Source of the DNA: Stratiolaelaps scimitus
Taxonomy: Eukaryota > Arthropoda > Arachnida > Mesostigmata > Laelapidae
Direction of reading: 5' to 3'
Assembly: GCA_019614645.1 (NCBI GenBank)
Contig: JABWDB010000015.1
Coordinates: forward strand, 2,170,001 to 2,234,000
DNA length: 64,000 bases
Shown: positions 25,707 to 36,523 of the stretch, one piece after another
Position numbering within the stretch: the first letter of the stretch is position 1
Layout of the letters: each line of letters opens with the position of its first letter
Position numbers and translations under genes: made by a program
The notes under the pieces: generated by a model
Databases searched by the model: none
What the model was told of the DNA's origin: nothing
The model's input: the letters and a program-made list of their open reading frames with translations, nothing else

Positions 25707-26062
25707 GCAGTGTTGTCGAGAAGTGTTGAACAGTTCGTGCGGCGAAACATTGGCAGGACACGCTTTCGGCTCTAGATCCTGCAATTCAACATTCACTTGT
25801 GAAATTGCAAAGATTTTGCTGGTCACCGCAATTGCACAGCTGAGAATCTTCATCGCCGCGTGAACTGTCGTGTCCAGCGGTGTCGAGGATATTCGGACAA
25901 GCAATTCGTCAATCACACCGGCCTTCAATAGCTTTCGCCAATAGGGAGAAGTTCAAGAATGGCGGGCCGCCATCAAAGCCGAATTTTCTCTGATCACCTT
26001 CTCTCAGACGAAGTGCAAGATCAACTATTCCGACGTGGTGAATGTTGCGCGTACAACTCTCC
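25707..26062 (-). other. Antisense exon-like segment with a frame break
   Basis: On the minus strand a good acceptor (CTCTCTTACAG) precedes 26062 and a perfect donor (GTAAGT) follows 25707. The first part reads IVDLALRLREGDQRKFGFD. After a one-base shift near 25930 it continues KAGVIDELLVRISS and then TTVHAAMKILSCAIA, which resembles helical-repeat proteins. It overlaps the start of the plus-strand repeat gene. It could be a degraded exon of another gene or coincidence. No family is assigned. Confidence 0.25.
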
Positions 26063-29000
26063 CTGTAAGAGAGATCAGTGTGCTGCGTTCGATTCGATTC
26101 ACCGAGTGATTCTCGAAAAAGAAGGCGCAGCACAGCGTGAACGCGCGCCTCAATATCAAGCACAACCTCCACATCAAACACAAGATCAAGGCGGACACGC
26201 AGCACAGGGTGAACGCGCGCCTCAATATCAAGCACAACCTCCACATCAAACACAAGATCAAGGCGGACACGCAGCACAGGGTGAACGCGCGCCTCAATAT
26301 CAAGCACAACCTCCACATCAAACACTAGATCAAGGCGGACACGCAGCACAGGGTGAACGCGCGCCTCAATGTCAAGCACGACCTCTACATCAAACACAAG
26401 GTCAAGGCGGACACGCAGTACAGGGTGAACGCGCGCCTCAATATCAAGCACAACCTCCACATCAAACACAAGGTCAAGGCGGACACGCAGCACAGGGTGA
26501 ACGCGCGCCTCAATATCAAGCACAACCTCCCCATCAAACACAAGATCAAGGCGGACACGCAGCACAGGGTGAACGCGCGCCTCAATATCAAGCACAACCT
26601 CCACATCAAACACAAGGTCAAGGCGGACACGCAGCACAGGGTGAACGCGCGCCTCAATATCAAGCACAACCTCTACATCAAACACTAGGTCAAGGCGGAC
26701 ACGCAGCACAGGGTGAACGCGCGCCTCAATATCAAGCACAACCTCTACATCAAACACTAGGTCAAGGCGGACACGCAGCACAGGGTGAACGCGCGCCTCA
26801 ATATCAAGCACGACCTCTACATCAAACACTAGGTCAAGGCGGACACGCAGTACAGGGTGAACGCGCGCCTCAATATCAAGCACGACCTCTACATCAAACA
26901 CTAGGTCAAGGCGGACACGCAGTACAGGGTGAACGCGCGCCTCAATATCAAGCACGACCTCTACATCAAACACAAGGTCAAGGCGGACACGCAGTACAGG
27001 GTGAACGCGCGCCTCAATATCAAGCACAACCTCCACATCAAACACAAGGTCAAGGCGGACACGCAGCACAGGGTGAACGCGCGCCTCAACATCAAGCACG
27101 ACCTCCACATCAAACACAAGGTCAAGGCGGACAAGCAGTACAGGGTGAACGCGCGCCTCAACATCAAGCACGACCTCCACATCAACCACAAGGTCAAGGC
27201 GGACACGCAGTACAGGGTGAACGCGCGCCTCAACATCAAGCACGACCTCCACATCAACCACAAGGTCAAGGCGGACACGCAGTACAGGGTGAACGCGCGC
27301 CTCAACATCAAGCACGACCTCCACATCAACCACAAGGTCAAGGCGGACACGCAGTACAGGGTGAACGCGCGCCTCAACATCAAGCACGACCTCCACATCA
27401 AACACAAGGTCAAGGCGGACACGCAGTACAGGGTGAACGCGCGCCTCAACATCAAGCACGACCTCCACATCAACCACAAGGTCAAGGCGGACACGCAGTA
27501 CAGGGTGAACGCGCGCCTCAACATCAAGCACGACCTCCACATCAACCACAAGGTCAAGGCGGACACGCAGTACAGGGTGAACGCGCGCCTCAACATCAAG
27601 CACGACCTCCACATCAAACAGAAGGTCAAGGCGGACACGCAGTACAGGGTGAACGCGCGCCTCAACATCAAGCACGACCTCCACATCAACCACAAGGTCA
27701 AGGCGGACACGCAGTACAGGGTGAACGCGCGCCTCAACATCAAGCACGACCTCCACATCAACCACAAGGTCAAGGCGGACACGCAGTACAGGGTGAACGC
27801 GCGCCTCAACATCAAGCACAACCTCCACATCAAACACAAGGTCAAGGCGGACACGCAGTACAGGGTGAACGCGCGCCTCAACATCAAGCACGACCTCCAC
27901 ATCAACCACAAGGTCAAGGCGGACACGCAGTACAGGGTGAACGCGCGCCTCAACATCAAGCACGACCTCCACATCAAACACAAGGTCAAGGCGGACACGC
28001 AGCACAGGGTGAACGCGCAGCTAAATATCAATCATCAGCACAATCGCAACAAGCCAAATCTTCAGTTGGACATGTGAACGTTGTTGATATATCGTCAGAT
28101 GGAGACAGCTCATCAGATACATCGTTGAATGAAAGCACAGATAATCGTGATGATGGCGATGGTGAAGACGAGGTACTATTTTCAACCCCGGCTGGTCTCT
28201 TCGCGCTCGAGCGAAATAAGTGGAGGTGTCTCGGCAATGGCTTATTAGAAGTTTTACTGCAATCCAACCGTCTCTCAAGTATCACGGTGCGTGATGACAG
28301 ATACAGACTGCTTTGTAACCACTTAATCACACCGGATACGGTTGTGAACAGCATTGACAACTTCGACCATAGTGCGACATGGGAAGCGGTGGATGTTTTC
28401 AACGATAGGTTTGTTAGACGGACGTTCGTTGCACTCCTTACGAATGATGGTAATCTACCTGAATTTAAACGAATCGTGGCAGAGCAAGCGGAGCTGGACA
28501 GACTCTCCAAAGCGTATCCAGCAGGGATGACTCCATTGGACCAAACTGACGCGGGCTATGAAGATAGCACAGCCCCCCCGCAGCGGAGAGCCGAGCGGAG
28601 GGAAGGCCAAGACACAAGCAGGTCACGGGAAACGTCTGACCAAGACAGGACGTACACCTCACGGGAATCGCCTCAAATGGACATGCACTCTCAGCAGCCG
28701 ACTGGAGAGTGTCCGTCCAGAGAAAACGGAGCCACCTCCGTCATTTCAGATGACGAGCTTATTTCCCAGGACGTAACTTTCCTAACGGTAGATACGATGA
28801 ATAATCAATGGCGGCCTACCCATAAAACCAAATTGAGGATCTCGCAGCAACTGGACGGCAGGTTGCGCATCGATTTGCCGGGAGACCAGGCTCACGCTGT
28901 GCCTGACCGCTGCTTATATATTACTGAAAAATCTGCGTTTAGGCAGAATCACAACTTGTTGTACTGGTCGGAGACGGTGGATCATCACGGTCAGGCCAGG

Positions 29001-29150
29001 TCAGTATGGCTCGGCGTCACTGCTGACGATCCTGGCGCAATCAATCAAATCAATGATATTATTAAAAATGAGCAGGCACGGATTAAGCTGCGCCGAAGGG
29101 TAGCTCAAGTGATTGCCAATGCTCATGCTAGATTTGATGGCATGGGGTAA
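25959..29150 (+). CDS. Intronless tandem-repeat protein with a Ran-binding domain
   Basis: A single uninterrupted frame of 1,063 codons. ATG sits in a good context (A at -3, G at +4). Residues 1-60 are unique. Residues 61-684 are 26 copies of a 24-residue unit rich in Gln, His, Pro and Gly, predicted disordered (consensus GERAPQHQARPPHQ plus GQGGHAVQ). An acidic Ser/Asp linker follows at about 695-737. Residues about 738-848 match the Ran-binding (RanBP1-type) PH fold. The motif Trp-x5-Gly is in NKWRCLGNG, NHLITP corresponds to the conserved NHxITP segment, TWEAVD matches the Trp strand, and a C-terminal helix reads LPEFKRIVAEQ. Residues about 929-1052 form a second, more diverged PH-like domain with Trp at NQWRP and YWSETVD. 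By homology it may bind Ran-GTP, or act as a nucleoporin-like or transport cofactor. The Gln-rich array has no FG motifs. Possible AATAAA at 29872. It could be a retrocopy, given the lack of introns. Upstream exons were not excluded. Confidence 0.72.
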   Translation: MAGRHQSRIFSDHLLSDEVQDQLFRRGECCAYNSPCKRDQCAAFDSIHRVILEKEGAAQRERAPQYQAQPPHQTQDQGGHAAQGERAPQYQAQPPHQTQDQGGHAAQGERAPQYQAQPPHQTLDQGGHAAQGERAPQCQARPLHQTQGQGGHAVQGERAPQYQAQPPHQTQGQGGHAAQGERAPQYQAQPPHQTQDQGGHAAQGERAPQYQAQPPHQTQGQGGHAAQGERAPQYQAQPLHQTLGQGGHAAQGERAPQYQAQPLHQTLGQGGHAAQGERAPQYQARPLHQTLGQGGHAVQGERAPQYQARPLHQTLGQGGHAVQGERAPQYQARPLHQTQGQGGHAVQGERAPQYQAQPPHQTQGQGGHAAQGERAPQHQARPPHQTQGQGGQAVQGERAPQHQARPPHQPQGQGGHAVQGERAPQHQARPPHQPQGQGGHAVQGERAPQHQARPPHQPQGQGGHAVQGERAPQHQARPPHQTQGQGGHAVQGERAPQHQARPPHQPQGQGGHAVQGERAPQHQARPPHQPQGQGGHAVQGERAPQHQARPPHQTEGQGGHAVQGERAPQHQARPPHQPQGQGGHAVQGERAPQHQARPPHQPQGQGGHAVQGERAPQHQAQPPHQTQGQGGHAVQGERAPQHQARPPHQPQGQGGHAVQGERAPQHQARPPHQTQGQGGHAAQGERAAKYQSSAQSQQAKSSVGHVNVVDISSDGDSSSDTSLNESTDNRDDGDGEDEVLFSTPAGLFALERNKWRCLGNGLLEVLLQSNRLSSITVRDDRYRLLCNHLITPDTVVNSIDNFDHSATWEAVDVFNDRFVRRTFVALLTNDGNLPEFKRIVAEQAELDRLSKAYPAGMTPLDQTDAGYEDSTAPPQRRAERREGQDTSRSRETSDQDRTYTSRESPQMDMHSQQPTGECPSRENGATSVISDDELISQDVTFLTVDTMNNQWRPTHKTKLRISQQLDGRLRIDLPGDQAHAVPDRCLYITEKSAFRQNHNLLYWSETVDHHGQARSVWLGVTADDPGAINQINDIIKNEQARIKLRRRVAQVIANAHARFDGMG
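26139..28010 (+). repeat. 26-unit tandem array of a 72-bp minisatellite
   Basis: Units start GAACGCGCGCCTCAA and repeat every 72 bases with no indel between 26139 and 28010, plus a partial 27th unit. Variants cluster in order. Early units carry ACACTAGATC or CCACATCAAACAC forms, while later ones carry CATCAACCACAAGG, a sign of unequal exchange. Because 72 is a multiple of three, every frame is conserved across units. Confidence 0.95.
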
Positions 29151-29660
29151 AATCCTATAAAAAAAAGAGGAAACCTCAAATGACATGCAACAAAGAGCCT
29201 ACGAAAATTACCTACGATTACATGTGCGTCTTGACTACGTTTGAGTGGACGAACGTATCCCAATCCGTAGTGTTTCTCGCCTTCTATGATTAGAAAGCGT
29301 GCATCTATCAATCAATATTCGTAGGGGGCGGTACGATTCATGTATCCAATTAATTTCGGACCTCGGCCCCTGTTCTTCCTTATATAATGTAGATGCCCCT
29401 GGCAGCCACAAATGCTGCTGGAACAGCTACTGCTGCGGCATAAGGGCCACTACGGTGTTTCGTGCCAGAGGGGGTGGTGGTGTCCAGGTGAGAAGGGGTT
29501 TGGCTGCACGTGGCGCTCGTCGGCCCGTAGGCCTCCCGGTTGCATGTTTGTGGGATGGTGCTGCCCGTTGGCGGGCAAGTAGTGGCTGGGCGGTCCAGCA
29601 GACTTCCCTGCGATTTTTCTTTGCGTTCCGCATGCTTTGCGTTCTGAAAAGGTAAACTAT

Positions 29661-29807
29661 CCGGGCTGACGCTTAGCCAACATTTAACGTCCACGGCACA
29701 GTTTCCGGTATTGATTCATAAGCCGGACCCTTGAAAGGCAAAGATGTCGATCCCGTGCGCCTGCGTGCCTTCCCTAATTGTAAGGCGCCCGACGTCAACG
29801 GGCTCGA
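29661..29807 (-). repeat. tRNA-derived SINE-like element, family A
   Basis: Shares the TTAACGTCCACGG core and the CCGGGCTGA end with the 24235 copy. Its B box is degraded (GGATCGAC in place of GGTTCGA). It lies in the presumed 3' untranslated region of the repeat gene. Confidence 0.65.
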
Positions 29808-29871
29808 CATGGTCTTCGTTCTGTTTCTCTACAACAGCATGTCGAAATAGTAAGCTGTATTGCAGGATATA

Positions 29872-29877
29872 AATAAA
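29872..29877 (+). terminator. Possible polyadenylation signal of the repeat gene
   Basis: AATAAA, followed by a T-rich and GT-rich stretch (TTTTCTGTGTATTTTTT). Confidence 0.45.
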
Positions 29878-29889
29878 GAAACAAAGTGC

Positions 29890-32710
29890 AAACACTTTTC
29901 TGTGTATTTTTTCCTATATTTTTTTTGGACGCCGGCAAACTTCGGCAAAGACCCCGTGAAAGCTTCATGGTTATAATAGAAAAGGTGTCAACTACGTACT
30001 TGACGTCAAGTACTCACTCTGTCCAATGCAGCTAGATCTTTAATCAAAGGTTTTTGAACCTTTTGTTGTTCGTTCAGCATCAGTTTGCGCGTGTCGAGGA
30101 AGGGTACCGAGGCCATCTCCTTAACCTTGACCATGACCCGCCTTGAGGTGGTTCTGTGACTCTCGCACTGAGAGGCGTTGCAGCTCGTCGTATACCCCGG
30201 CAGCTAAGAACTTCGCTTGATTATCCACTCTAGCTCCTCTTTAGAGCACACACTCAATGTATAGCGGATGGGATTTGACTAGGGACTGAACTTACCTCGG
30301 AAACAAGTCCATTGGAAGTTGGTATAGTACCGACTCGAATTTCGAGAACGAAGGAATTAGCTAAGCCGTTGACAGCCGTGGAGGATCAGCTATGAGAGAC
30401 GAACCAGTGTGACCCCAAATAAATTATCGGGCCCCGTATTCTTGCTGCACATATAGCGAAGAGGAGGAGAATAAGGTAAGAGAGCTAGGGAAAGGTTGCT
30501 CCATCTGTTATAGATCGCATTCAATATAAGCGACTGTAGTAAACACACAGACAGGAGTGCCGGCTTTATCTCACCGTACTGGAACTAAGACCGCTGGAGA
30601 AATAAACGAAATCGTATCGAAACTAAACACTCCAGAAGTCGGCTCAGTAAAATATACGCGGCAAGCAAACATGCCAAATGTACAATACAGCATAACATGT
30701 GTAGGCACAAACACGGTAACACTTATTCGTACTTAGAACTGTTTGGAGCTTCCAAAAGGTCTTTTTCGTGCAGTTATCTAATAAGTGCGACACGGGGGAC
30801 GCTGGCGTAGAGGGGAATTTTCGACCCCCGAACCCCATTGGCCTCCACTAGTGGACGGGACAAGGTCAGCAGCATAGAGCACATGACCAAAGAGAACCGG
30901 ATCAGAACCCCCCGCGAAGCTTATCCCAAGGAAAAACGAGGCCAAAAGACAATTTTGTCAACCTGAGATCGAATCAACCAGGCCAATGCAAAACTTACGA
31001 GAAGCAGCTGCGTAGAGGGAACAATGAAGAGAACGGTATAATTGTCGATCTGCTAAATTAATATTTATTTATTCATGTAAATAGACATTTATCTTCCACA
31101 CACTTTGAACGTGTCAAAATAATTATCGATTTTGTTACCATTGTCATTTTCATCATCATTTTCATGTGTTGTTTCTCTTTCATATATATATACAACTATT
31201 TAAAACACTTGCGATACAGCAGAACTGATCGTTTGTATTTCGCTGTTCAGCCATGTTTGTATGGAATGTGTTCATTTCAACAAAAAGAACTAACTCAATC
31301 ACTATGAAAGGTCGTATCAACAAGGGTGGTTCCCGTTAGTCTGTTCTCGAACGTGGTATTCAGCTTCGTAGAACTTCCCTGTCACCGAACCCGATGTTCG
31401 ACAGTCATGCCATAAGGAACAACACAACGTCTAATTTGAGGCCCCCCTCAGAGATTCATGAGCGAATAGACGATAAGTCCGATAATCTTGTTAAATAATA
31501 CATGATTAATAATGATTTTCTCTCCCAATGAGTCCCCATGCTCATATTATTGAGATCTGAGCTACATCGCGAACGCGTGGTGAAGTCCGAAGCACAGGCC
31601 GGACTGTCCACCGTTGTGGCCTTCAGGGTAGGCCCTGCTCGGCCTGAATGGATCGCGTTAATTGCTTATATTTACCCGAACAAAAGTAAAACCCCCGAAC
31701 TAGCTAATTAACTAAATGAAGAGGCGGTCCCACAATCGCACGAGCAGACAGCACACACACACACACGGCGCCTTTACGCGTCTCGCCGTAAAATTCCCAT
31801 ACAGGGTGATCGACATAGTATCATTGTATAGACGAATTTGTTCTCCCTTTTCTGCTAAACGCTCAACACCGAATCCTGTCCACATGTCCTAGATACGGGT
31901 TGTGTATGCGTATGTATAATGTATCGGTATACCCACAATGTGGGCCCACAGTGATCCTGCTCGATCATCCTGGACATCCGTGAAAAAGATCTCAACGAAA
32001 TGAAAGCTATATACAAAACGGCGGCAATGTTGCATACGTGCGCGCAACGTCCAGACGATCCCACACGTGTGATATACATCTAATATTTGACACGGATATA
32101 TTACATAATAACTTGCTGAATGGTGGATGCACGTATATATATATATATATATACGAGGTATAAATACCCCGCATCTCTACACATTGAACACCATAGGAAA
32201 CATAAGCATTGCCACGATGACAAGCAGAGGGGACACGAACAGTTGGCTGTTCCACTTGCATACAGAGTGCTAAGCTGCGGAGCACAAAGGTGTTCACAGA
32301 TCGATGTCACAAAATCAATGGCAGTATCAACATGGATAAACTCGAAACGAAGATCGAGTTACACTGTCTGAACGTGGGTGTATACACGTCGAAGATCTCG
32401 GCCGAAATGCCATTATGTTATTATACATGGAAACAGGTAGAATGGGGATTTATCAGACCAAACAACGATACATACATACAGATGGATATCAGACACGATC
32501 AGATACGACGAAGTCAACTGTCAAGGCTAAACAGCGATCTTTCTCTCTACATCGGAGTAGTAATAATCATCATCATCTCGATCGGAGATCGGAAGATGTT
32601 TCTGGCTTGTGCATTTATCTGTCGACGAACTAGCCGCTAATAGCTAGTAGAGTAACGCTTAGTTGCTGGCCCAGGGCGTCGACGCACGCTAAGCATGATA
32701 CTCCCCAGGG
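29890..32710. other. Spacer with no gene recognised
   Basis: AT-rich sequence with (CA)n near 31751 and (TA)n near 32135. No minus-strand exon with a phase-1 acceptor that would clearly extend the cadherin gene was found here. Confidence 0.45.
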
Positions 32711-32718
32711 CCGGGCTA

Positions 32719-32854
32719 TCATAGAGGAGACAACATGGAGCAACACCGGAGCAAACGAGACTCACCCAAAAGGCGATCTCTGACCGAACAATTCGTAGGG
32801 CGTGGACTGTTGTTGTTGTTGTTGTCATTGTTGCTGTTGTTGCTGCTGCTGTTG
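32719..32854 (-). CDS. stan: stan exon 23 (last exon found)
   Basis: Acceptor CTTGTTTCACAG. An Asn/Ser run is followed by SPRPTNCSVRDRLLG. A good donor (TTTTGG/GTGAGT) lies at 32766. If it is not used, the frame continues 15 residues to TGA at 32719. If it is used, a further exon lies left of this point, but I could not find it. Confidence 0.6.
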
Positions 32855-35800
32855 CTGTGAAACAAGAAAAATCGAGAATTTGACCCGTAAAAGTGGTCCC
32901 ATGTGAGTGAGGTTACATCGAAGACGCGTTGAAGACGCGCATCGTCAAGAGACACCCAAATATCGACCAGTTGGAAAAGGCGTCCATGAAACTGGCGATA
33001 TGGAGAAGAGAAAGAGCACAAAGAGTAATAGTAGAAGAAGACCTTCATCAAATAGTACGAGACGACTTGTGCCAATGGGGGCGTCGTTGTCTATATTTCG
33101 TTGCTAATACATCACTGTTGTTCCCGCTGCCCAGCGTCAACGGCGTCTGCTAACCTCAGCGCTCTCAATTCACAACCTCGAGCGTTCCAAAGTCGCCGCT
33201 CATCTGCGAGCACGGTGCACGCCCTTGCCGTGCAAAACTATCGTGTAAACACTTTGACAGCAAATAATAATAATAATAATGGCAGCGCTTCGCACCTATC
33301 CCTCTTCCATGCGTTTGTTAAAATATATCTTTCAAGCAGCGCAAATATATTCTCCCATTTCGCCAACGTACATTTCCCGGCCGTACACAATCGTAATCTT
33401 TCTCCCTTTCTCTCTCTATATATATATATATAGATTGCTTTGTAAATAGCTTCGCTCTAAAATCTGTCACTTATAACATTATTCGCCACTAGTTACAAGA
33501 TCCGTCTGACGCGTACTCCCTTAGCGCAACGCAGATTGCTACCGGTCTCTCAGTTCGGTGACCTAGTTGTAATACAACTGTCGTTTCGTCGGTTGAAACG
33601 TCCACACATAAGAAGGACTCCATGGGGAGTCGGTATCTAGAAGGTGTATATGGAGTGGATTTTCGTTTGGAATTCGAAGGAATGTCGCATTTCACCTCTC
33701 GTACAATTCCACCGTGATTGTTGTTTGTACAGGCTGTAGAGAGCACACGTATGCAAATCATGAGTCATCTTCCCAAGGTCATCTTTCCATCTGTCCGTAC
33801 TGAGTCTATCTATATTTACAAAATGGCAGTCGCAAATATAAATAGTTATATCTATAATCCTATATATGTATATATATATAGTTCAGAGAAGGCTTTTTAT
33901 AGAGGAGACAACTTTCTTCAAACGGACGGACACCAGCAGAGACATTTCTCTCTGTCTCCCTGGAAAGTCGGCCGGTCCATTAGGTTGGAGGGGGATTGAC
34001 GCGGATGACAAAACTCCTCCATCTGCTAAAAACCACATTGCTCTTCCTGTCGAAGTCTATCTCGTCCCTGGGAGAAGGTTTGTTGAGGTCGATTCACACA
34101 GACGTCTCGTCACCCCTGCGAAACATAATCAGTAAGCAATAACAATAACAAGCGAGCGTTTAGTTAGCGAATACGTCAGCAGATAACGGCGTTTTCAATG
34201 TGAAATATTACCGATGCGGGGGGGGGGGGGGGGTTCTATAATAATAGTCTCTTATATATACGATATGCCGGACTCCAGATTTGGTATAGTTCGTGGCGTT
34301 GTTGTTCCGCGATTCCTGTTATAACTCGTGACAAAGACACCCGTCTTGCTGTCGTGCACATTATAATAATTGTTTTTCGAGCTGACCCTCAGCTGTTCCC
34401 CTATGTGAAGAGCTATATCAGCTCTTAACCTTTCGGGTATCACTATGAGGGGGCCACCTTTGCTTATTCTCTTCCCTCCTCGTACCTGGCGAGAATCTTC
34501 GTTGCACGCAACGAGCAGCCAGATGCCAGGTTGTTGTATCGACGTTACAGGGTAAATCACAATCGCCTCTTTTAGGCATCGGGTTAGCGTTCAAGTGACT
34601 TTCCAGACGCGGCGGAGTGCACATCGTCAATACTGATATACTGTGCGTTTGCATTATAAATGTGTACATACTGCCGACCCAGACTGTCTGTGGCGTGTAG
34701 ATTTTGTTGACGACACTGTCGCTTACCCGGTCGGCGTTGTGTTGTTGTTCGGCGACGCAGCGAAGTCGTCAATGAATTCGACGTCTTGGCCAGGACTCGT
34801 GAGGCTTTCAGCAGGGATAATTGGCGTCACTGAAAATATCACCACAACACGACCGCATCGTTAGTAATCGCCATAGCATATATACCATAATAATAATTAT
34901 TAGTATTATCACTATTACTAATACATTTATATAATGAGTATCCGTTTCGATATGCCGCTTTATTTGCCCACGTCATCTCCACTCAGTCCTCTCCAGTACA
35001 CTGGTAAAAAGTAGCCACTGGTGCTGCTGCTACAACAACAACCACCACCACCACCACCACCATGACCGCTATCTATGTACGGGTTAATCTACTCACCCGG
35101 TTGATCTGGCGATGCTGAGACCGCCCGACTCTGCGTGACCGTCGGACTGTCGCTGAGCAGCATTCTGGTCGCTAGAGGGAGGGTGGCAGTCCTCGAGAGC
35201 GACATGCCGCCTGCAAAGCCGACACTATCATCGTGATGGCCCATCACGCTGCCTCGTCCAGCTGTGCCGACCCCGCTAACGCCACGGCTCACACCTCTGT
35301 ATGGCCCTTGATGGTGGGTATGCGGCCCTCCATGCTGCTGGCCGCCGTCATCGTCCTGTGGACTATACCCTCCTGGACTAACTGGATCGTGGACGCCAAT
35401 GCCGTATAGCGTGGCAGCATGCTGCTGTTGCTGCTGCTGCTGCGGCGGCTGTGATGACGGCTGCGATAATACCTGCTGTGGGTGCGCCATCACCTGTCCA
35501 TGACCCTGATGCTGAGACTGATGGTGAACGACACCCCCTGCCGTCGCCTGGTCCCGATGAAGTCTAGCCGTGTCCTCATCGAACGTCTCGTTCTGCTCGT
35601 CAACCTCCGAATCGGAATAGTCCTGCCGTTGGCCGGCACCATGCTCCTCGGTGTAGGTGATCGTGTCCTTGTCGGACGAATGGCTCGAGGCGAGATCCAT
35701 CGATTCCTGATCGACAGAATGAAGATCTTCGTGCGAGCCGTATTTGTTGAATTCCGACCCGCGAGAGCCCCGCGACCCGCTGCCCTCGCTTATCGAGTCC

Positions 35801-36491
35801 CTATCGTCTCGGCTCTTCCTCCGGCCACCCTTGCTGGCCCTCTTGCGACGTCCGCCATCGCGGACCTGTTGTTGCCCAGTCGCTGTTGACGCGAACGACG
35901 AGGATCTGCCATCGGCGAAGTAAATCGCAAATCACAAATGAAGTCATACAGGTATGCTCTCATGTTGACGACGAACACATCTCAGATTCAGGTATACATA
36001 GATTCACTGGGTGTGCAGGTTTATTCATGTGACAAAACAAACACTAAGAGTGGTCTTAGCTGTCCCGATGCACATTGCACATTACGGGTATCGTATTGGA
36101 TATCAGTCGTAGTTCGTACCTGTGCGTGGTAGATCTGGAAGTGGTGGAATAGGCACCCATTATGACGTGCCTCCTCTGCAGAGTGCCCTGCAGGCTCATA
36201 TCTGCTAGTCCTCCGACCCGGCCACCGTACGATAGAGCGGAACGCTGCAAACAAAGGTAACATGCGCCTGGTAAGGAGACGATGATCAAGATGAGGGCTG
36301 CTAGCTAATATTGTCCGGCGAAAACGAACGTGACAATGATGAAGGGGTGGACCAGCTAACTGGCCATGCTCGGCGTTAATCTAAAATCCACATCGTTCTA
36401 TGCTTGAGACTGTTTCAAAGCGTTTTTTTTCTAATTTGGCTCGACGAAAAACCGAACCGATACAAACAAATCTGTTTCCTAACTCGAATCG

Positions 36492-36523
<32 letters not shown>

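Noticed and set aside
26139..28010. CRISPR-like array
   Set aside because: Units are contiguous 72-bp tandem repeats without spacers, in a eukaryotic genome.
26929..28077. 382-codon frame in the tandem array as a separate gene
   Set aside because: It is a frame of the same array without unique flanking domains. Reported as a finding, not as a gene.
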